DNA from: Rhododendron vialii
Taxonomy: Eukaryota; Streptophyta; Magnoliopsida; Ericales; Ericaceae
Length of the DNA stretch: 64,000 nt
Assembly (NCBI RefSeq): GCF_030253575.1
Contig: NC_080557.1
Span: forward strand, 43,910,501 to 43,974,500
Direction of reading: 5' to 3'
Positions 58,974-64,000 of the stretch are shown here, piece after piece. The notes under the pieces are model-generated. The model was given only the letters and a program-made list of their open reading frames with translations. It had not been told where the DNA came from and did not search any database. How positions within the stretch are numbered: the stretch's first letter is position 1; each line of letters starts with the position of its first letter. The position numbers and the translations under genes were made by a program.

Positions 58974-59465
58974 CAGGGGCGAAATCTACAATTAGCACAG
59001 GTGGGGTCACGTGACCCACCTGCAATTTTCGGAATATTTTTAAAAAAAATATTAGTGTAAGTAATATATACTTAAACTACCCAAAAAAAAGTAGATATTT
59101 CAGCTTGTAGCATTGGTAAGTGCTTCGTCCTCCATGTAGAAGAGTTGTGTTTGAGTCCTTATAGTGTTGTTTGACTCTTTTTTGGTTATGATGCTTAAAT
59201 GGTTTTAAAACAAAAAATCTTCCAATTTTTTCAAATAATTTGGGAGTTGAACCATGCCCAATAAGTACTTATACTTAGTAGTAGAATTAGAAAACCAAAA
59301 GTACCTTTGTATGCATTACACAAAATGTAATATATAATGAACTACAAATAGAAATACACAAACACTAATATTCCATTAATTTTATTCACTATCCTTCGTT
59401 TAAGTATATTTACCAAGGTTGTGCTTCCAAAGTGACCCATCTACATGAGATTTCTAAATCCGCCG
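58974..59465. mobile_element. hAT-like element with 8-bp TSD, relative of 30848-31306
   Basis: Perfect TSD AATACATC at 58966-58973 and 59466-59473. The left end is CAGGGGCGAAATC and the right end (reversed) CGGCGGATTTAGAAATC. The GGGGTCACGTGACCCACCTG palindrome near the left end and GTGACCCATCTACATGAGAT near the right end match the 30848 element in opposite orientation. Non-coding. Confidence 0.8.
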
Positions 59466-59690
59466 AATACATCACTCTCAATATAAGTAACCAAGCAATT
59501 CCCCATTTTTCTTTTACCACCTCTTTTTCTATTTTTTATGCATTGTTATTTTTTGTAGTAAAGTAATGGCTAAATAATGGTTTTTGGGCTATTTTTTGGA
59601 TGGGTGATTATTTACTTATGGAGGATTGGGTGCTCATTTACATGTGGGCACAAAAAAAAAACTTGGGTGTTTATTTGACGAGTCCTGCTA

Positions 59691-60030
59691 TTGGTATCGA
59701 CCAATAGCGTAGGGAAACTGCACTGACGGCCGTGCCGGGCCGTCTTCGGCCACCGGACGTCTGATCCGAGCAGTCCAAAATTTTAAAAAAAAAAAACTAG
59801 TGAGCCCATGCGGGAATCGACGGCATCCGACATGTGTATACATGTATATACGAAAAAAAAATGGGGTGTTTGGATCAAGCACCTACGTACGTCGGATGCC
59901 GTTGATTCCTGCGTGGGCCCACTCGTTTTTTTAAAAAAAAATTTGGACGGCTCGGATCGGCCATCCGGTGGCCGGAGATGGCCCGACGCGACCGTCAATA
60001 CATTTTCCCTACGGTACCCGTCGATACCAA
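59691..60030. mobile_element. GC-rich foldback element upstream of the CIPK gene
   Basis: The arms begin TTGGTATCGACC and (reversed) TTGGTATCGACG, and continue with GCGTAGGGAAACTG / CCGTAGGGAAAATG, GGCCACCGGA, and CGGCATCCGAC near the centre. The 340-bp element is flanked by TA (59689-59690 and 60031-60032), but TA is weak evidence. Superfamily uncertain. Confidence 0.65.
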
Positions 60031-60312
60031 TATCATTTCGGTTATGCGACCATGAAAATGATCACATGTAGAGCCGCCAGTGTGTCATTGGTGCTCAACC
60101 TTGCCGACATTGATAATTTCTCGATGGGCCATGGGACACACAAGTTTGCGGAGCACGCAACTCGGGATCCTCGTTAGAAAGCCCAACAAGACAACCCGAA
60201 TGAAGAATATTCCAGATCCAGCTGCCCATTTGCAACTCATGGTCTCCCTAACTCTTGATTCGTAATCGTTACTCCTCTTCCACACACGTAATCACCTACA
60301 TATATACCCATG

Positions 60313-60321
60313 TATATATAA
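60313..60321 (+). promoter_or_regulatory. Possible TATA box of the CIPK gene
   Basis: TATATATAA lies about 55 bp before a (CT)n tract (60376-60403), a common arrangement of plant promoters and leaders. It lies 1.4 kb before the coding start, consistent with a leader intron. Confidence 0.4.
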
Positions 60322-60344
60322 TGACTTCGAAAATGACCCATGGG

Positions 60345-60372
60345 GTTTTTATTTCTGTAAATACAAACTTGT

Positions 60373-60403
<31 letters not shown>

Positions 60404-61717
60404 GCAGTTCGTGGATTGCTCAGACGTTTCTCAGCTCTAACAATATTGTAAATAGCCCAAGAAGGTAACTATGTTCCTGTTTCTAAAGTTGGATCCTTTG
60501 TTCCTGTTTTCTTACTCACTATTTGGTCCTGATTGATCTTTTGACTTGGGTTCTTCCGAATTTCTTCGATTTGTATGTGAGCGTGTCCAATTAGGCTTGT
60601 GGGTTGTTTGAATGGTTGTCGGAATGGTTTGTTCTTTTTTTTCTTGGCATTTAATGCTGTTGATGGATTTAGGTATTGGAAACATAATCCATCTGTTTCC
60701 CTATTGATAGTATCTAATGATGGAATTCTGTGTTTTGTTGGTCTAATGATGAGAAATTTTGTATTCTGATAATAAGGATATTATAATTAGGTAATGAAAT
60801 TCTGGGTTTTAAATTTATTGATTGATTTGAAAGTTGAACAAATTAAACATGGTTATCACCGCACTTTCGCTCCCTGTAATTTTTAAGCTTGGCACAGCAC
60901 CATCCCCCGGGAGGGTTGGTGAATTTAATATTTTCATGTTCTTTCTCTTGTGCCAGTTTGGCATGACAACACGAAAATCTTGGTTGACATTTGATAATGC
61001 AAAATTGCAGCACAAGATTTTTTTCATTTTTTATTTTTTTGGGTAAATACAGCACAAGATCTTCTTCACTAAATCTACTTGTAGGTGGTAGTCCTAGGAG
61101 ACCTTGATTGTGATTTTGGTTCTGGAGATATCTGTTTTATGGTTTGTTACCAGAAAATCTGAAGGAACCACAATTTTTTCTTATGCATCCACTTGCTGAA
61201 ATCTTCTATTGTTCCGGCATTCAATGATGTACATAGATTGAGGCTCTTATAACCATCTGCAATCAGCCTTTATTCTCCATTCTTTTCATCACTTTTGCAT
61301 TTTGTTAATTTATTGCGAACATAAGTTATAACATCTACCTTTTTACCCCCGCTGTCCAGGTCTAAATCTCGCATTCAGATATTTTTTCCCAGCATTTTCT
61401 AGTTGTATGTAAAAGAGAGAAATCTTGGAATGCTGAAAGATGTGCTTGAGCATTCGGAACCCTTCCTCTGAAGTCCACAATAGTTTCACCTTACAAAAGC
61501 CGCTTTACTTCATCTTCGATGAGACAGGCCATTTAGCTCATTCATTACTTGGTGCACGTGTTCAAACTCACAGTGCGACAATCAGTTATAAATGCTTGAA
61601 GAGGGTTGAGTATATGCTACCGTTTATTGCTCCGGCAAGGTAGGCTTCATATATCATATTAGGAGGAGATAATAACAGAGTATTGTATAGTCATATATCG
61701 CATATTTTTGTCCTGGT
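60345..61717 (+). other. Probable 5' leader with intron, CIPK gene
   Basis: A possible leader exon (about 60345-60464) ends at AAG|GTAACT (GT at 60465-60466). T-rich sequence follows to a good acceptor, CCCCGCTGTCCAG, near 61360. The remaining leader to 61717 would contain the 67-codon upstream frame at 61440-61643. Other acceptors (near 61390) are possible. Inference only. Confidence 0.4.
61440..61643 (+). other. Upstream ORF candidate before the CIPK start
   Basis: ATG at 61440 opens 67 codons that begin MCLSIRNPSSEV and close at 61643, 74 bp before the CIPK ATG. The peptide has no recognisable motif. If transcribed as leader it could lower translation of the kinase. Confidence 0.3.
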
Positions 61718-63133
61718 ATGGATAAAAAAGGGAGTGTGTTGATGGAAAGATACGAATTAGGTAGATTACTAGGCCAAGGAACCTTTGCTAAGGTTTACTT
61801 CGCGAGAAGTCTCAGAACTGGCCAGAGTGTAGCCATTAAAATGATAGACAAGGAGAAAATTTTGCGGGTAGGGCTTGTTGATCAGATTAAACGCGAAATA
61901 TCTGTTATGAGACTGGTTAGGCACCCTTATATTGTGCAGCTTTATGAAGTCATGGCCACCAAAACCAAGATATATTTCATCATGGAGTGTTGTAAAGGAG
62001 GTGAGCTTTTTAACAAGGTGGCCAAAGGAAAGCTAAAGGAGGACGTTGCTCGAAAGTACTTCCAACAGTTGATCGACGCGGTTGATTTCTGCCACAGTAG
62101 GGGTGTCTATCACAGGGATTTGAAACCTGAGAATTTGCTGCTAGATGAGGATGAGAATCTCAAGGTTTCAGACTTTGGATTAAGTGCATTCGCAGAGTCA
62201 AAGCGCCAAGATGGGCTTCTTCACACCACTTGTGGGACCCCCGCCTATGTCGCTCCTGAGGTGATTAACAGGAGAGGCTACGATGGGGCGAAAGCTGATA
62301 TTTGGTCGTGTGGTGTGATCCTATTCGTTCTTTTGGCTGGTTATCTCCCATTTCAGGATTCAAACTTGATGGAGATGTATAGGAAGATTGGAAAATCAGA
62401 ATATAAATGCCCCAATTTCTTTGCGCCAGAGGTACGGAAGCTATTGTCAAGGATGTTGGATCCAAATCCCCATAGCAGAATTTCCATTGCTAAAATCAAG
62501 GAAAATCCTTGGTTCAAAAGGAAATTGAGCGCCAAAGAAACAAAAACAGATGCAGAAAGCACAGAGACAGCTTGTCTGAGTGCAGAATCAACTTCTGGAC
62601 CCTCTGAGTCCAGTAGTAGTATGCAAGAACTACTGAATCCTGCAAACTTGAATGCTTTTGACATTATCTCATTTTCTTCCGGATTCGATCTTTCCGGCTT
62701 GTTTGAGGATTCTCATCTAAAGAAAGAAGCAAGATTTACTTCAAGGAAACCTGCATCGGTCATCATATCCAAGCTAGAGGAAATTGCTAAGTGGTTGAAG
62801 CTGAGGGTGAGGAAAGCGGATAAAGGGTTGTTGAAATTCGAGGGAGTGAAGGAAGGTAGAAAGGGGATCTTGTCCATCGATGCAGAGATATTTGAAATCA
62901 CTCCATCTTTTCATCTGGTGGAGGTGAAGAAAGCTAACGGAGATACATTGGAATATAAGAAGCTTCTAGAAGATGGCATGAGACCTGCTCTAGAAGACAT
63001 TGTTTGGGCATGGCAAGGTGACCAGCAGCAACCACTGGAACTCCATCCGCCACCAGAACTGCCACCAGAGCAGCAGCCGCAAGCCCAACAACTACTAATA
63101 CATCAGCATAAGCTGCAGGATAAGTTACCTTAA
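61718..63133 (+). CDS. CBL-interacting protein kinase (CIPK/SnRK3), intronless
   Basis: A 471-residue Ser/Thr kinase of the calcium-signalling CBL-CIPK pathway; CBL sensors bind it and recruit it to membranes, where it phosphorylates transporters. Visible: glycine loop [10 protein letters not shown] (residues 18-27), Lys41 in AIKM, the catalytic HRDLKPEN with Asp134, DFG at 152-154, the activation loop running to APE (179-181), and the NAF motif N312-A313-F314 ([20 protein letters not shown]), the CBL-binding and autoinhibitory site. The C-terminal regulatory region includes [20 protein letters not shown] and [15 protein letters not shown]. The gene has no intron in its coding region, as in the intronless CIPK clade (CIPK2/10-like by wording of the kinase domain). 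Unusual: the last about 40 residues are rich in Pro and Gln ([20 protein letters not shown]), longer than the usual tail. All catalytic residues are present, so it should be active. Confidence 0.96.
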   Translation: MDKKGSVLMERYELGRLLGQGTFAKVYFARSLRTGQSVAIKMIDKEKILRVGLVDQIKREISVMRLVRHPYIVQLYEVMATKTKIYFIMECCKGGELFNKVAKGKLKEDVARKYFQQLIDAVDFCHSRGVYHRDLKPENLLLDEDENLKVSDFGLSAFAESKRQDGLLHTTCGTPAYVAPEVINRRGYDGAKADIWSCGVILFVLLAGYLPFQDSNLMEMYRKIGKSEYKCPNFFAPEVRKLLSRMLDPNPHSRISIAKIKENPWFKRKLSAKETKTDAESTETACLSAESTSGPSESSSSMQELLNPANLNAFDIISFSSGFDLSGLFEDSHLKKEARFTSRKPASVIISKLEEIAKWLKLRVRKADKGLLKFEGVKEGRKGILSIDAEIFEITPSFHLVEVKKANGDTLEYKKLLEDGMRPALEDIVWAWQGDQQQPLELHPPPELPPEQQPQAQQLLIHQHKLQDKLP

Positions 63134-63239
63134 TAATTATTCCTTGCGATTTTTCTATACTAGCTGAAGTTTGTATCATATCTTGCTTTTAGTTTGTATT
63201 ATATCTTTGTTTTTTTGGTTTGAATCATCTCTCTTCCAA

Positions 63240-63245
63240 AATAAA
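63240..63245 (+). terminator. Likely polyadenylation signal of the CIPK gene
   Basis: AATAAA lies 107 bp after the stop codon, in a T-rich context. Confidence 0.45.
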
Positions 63246-64000
63246 CTTCTTGTTAATCCTGAAAGTTTTACGTTGTGTTTGCTTTCCACACATTATAATG
63301 TAATCAGCTGTGCCTTTTCTTTTGCTGTAATAGATTATGACCGGCTTTCAATGGCTTGCTTCCATTTCAAGTCAAGAGATAGATAAATAGACATATCCCA
63401 TTGCACTAATTGGGGCGTTCGTAATGATTGAGGGGGTCAAAGACCAAGAATTGAGTAGTTTATTCCAAGCATTCTTATTGCGACCAGATCCAATCTCCTT
63501 GTCCCTGTGGAAAGGAAAAAGAATTTCATGCTCTTCTTTTCGGTAAGGGAGGATTAGCAAAATCCTAGTGATTGCAACTTTCTCCAGAACTCAGGGATAA
63601 GCATGAAAAAAAAATGCTCGAATGAAATACGATCCCTGTCACCCCAGAATGAAGGGTGATCTCGTAGTTCTTGGTTTGATCCTCTGAAAAGTTTGAAAAA
63701 CACCCTACCTTTCAACCCTACTTGCCTAGTTCTAAGCTTCTGAGCTATCAGAGAAGGAAGTTGATGTTTGTTGGCGATTACACTCTCTGGTTACATTACT
63801 GAAAAGCCTTGACTTATGAAAATACACACCATAACCAGGCGTTCGTAATGCTAAGCGAATCGTATGCATGTCTGACAGTAAAATACTGTCCTGACTCAAA
63901 AAGACACTTAAATAATGAAGAAAATACTGGATTTCTGCTTCATCTTCTTTTCCCCTCTTGATTAAGCAATTAATGAAGAGATAAATACGTCATCAGGTAT
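63246..64000. other. 3' flank of the CIPK gene
   Basis: No gene, repeat pair or RNA gene recognised up to the window edge. Confidence 0.4.

Overview
The window is nuclear DNA of a flowering plant, most likely a eudicot. It holds intron-containing plant gene families (NFD4-like transporter, class III peroxidase, LOB-domain factor, PLS-class PPR, CIPK) spread between long AT-rich stretches full of SINEs, MITEs and microsatellites. The species cannot be fixed from sequence alone.

Seven protein-coding genes can be supported. (1) The 3' part of an NFD4/nodulin-like MFS gene runs off the left edge (+, exons 1-500 and 2741-3164). (2) A TruA/PUS-type tRNA pseudouridine synthase has seven exons on the minus strand (10575-21391). 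(3) A four-exon class III peroxidase lies on the plus strand (31650-33918). (4) A three-exon LBD15-like transcription factor lies on the minus strand (41323-44125). (5) A short DUF688-like protein (minus, 52571-53137). (6) An intronless E/E+ PPR protein (minus, 55756-57591). (7) An intronless CIPK kinase (plus, 61718-63133). Coding-looking blocks of a possible membrane-protein gene at about 8860-10330 (minus) are not recognised. All splice structures were derived by joining frames at splice sites and comparing with remembered family motifs; none is backed by transcripts. The genes have unrelated roles and do not form a pathway.

The rest is layered transposon insertion, often with target-site duplications (TSDs) still visible. 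A broken Ty1/copia element (12468-16932, TSD GAACC) sits in intron 5 of the pseudouridine synthase gene. Intron 2 of that gene carries an approximately 1.15-kb tandem duplication, and intron 6 a LINE 3' fragment. Foldback elements with 9-bp TSDs (Mutator-like) lie at 4721, 5162, 21714 and 45663. hAT-like elements with 8-bp TSDs lie at 28451, 30848 and 58974. Stowaway-type MITEs flanked by TA lie at 3834, 6727 and 21472. tRNA-derived SINEs include one with a 16-bp TSD.

I found no CRISPR array, operon, or clear sign of a new multi-gene system. The most notable points are the probable GC-AG intron and 36-nt microexon of the pseudouridine synthase gene, a 14-nt first coding exon in the LBD15-like gene, the nested insertion stack at 4494-5402, a microsatellite that begins inside a peroxidase splice donor, and a 67-codon upstream ORF before the CIPK gene.
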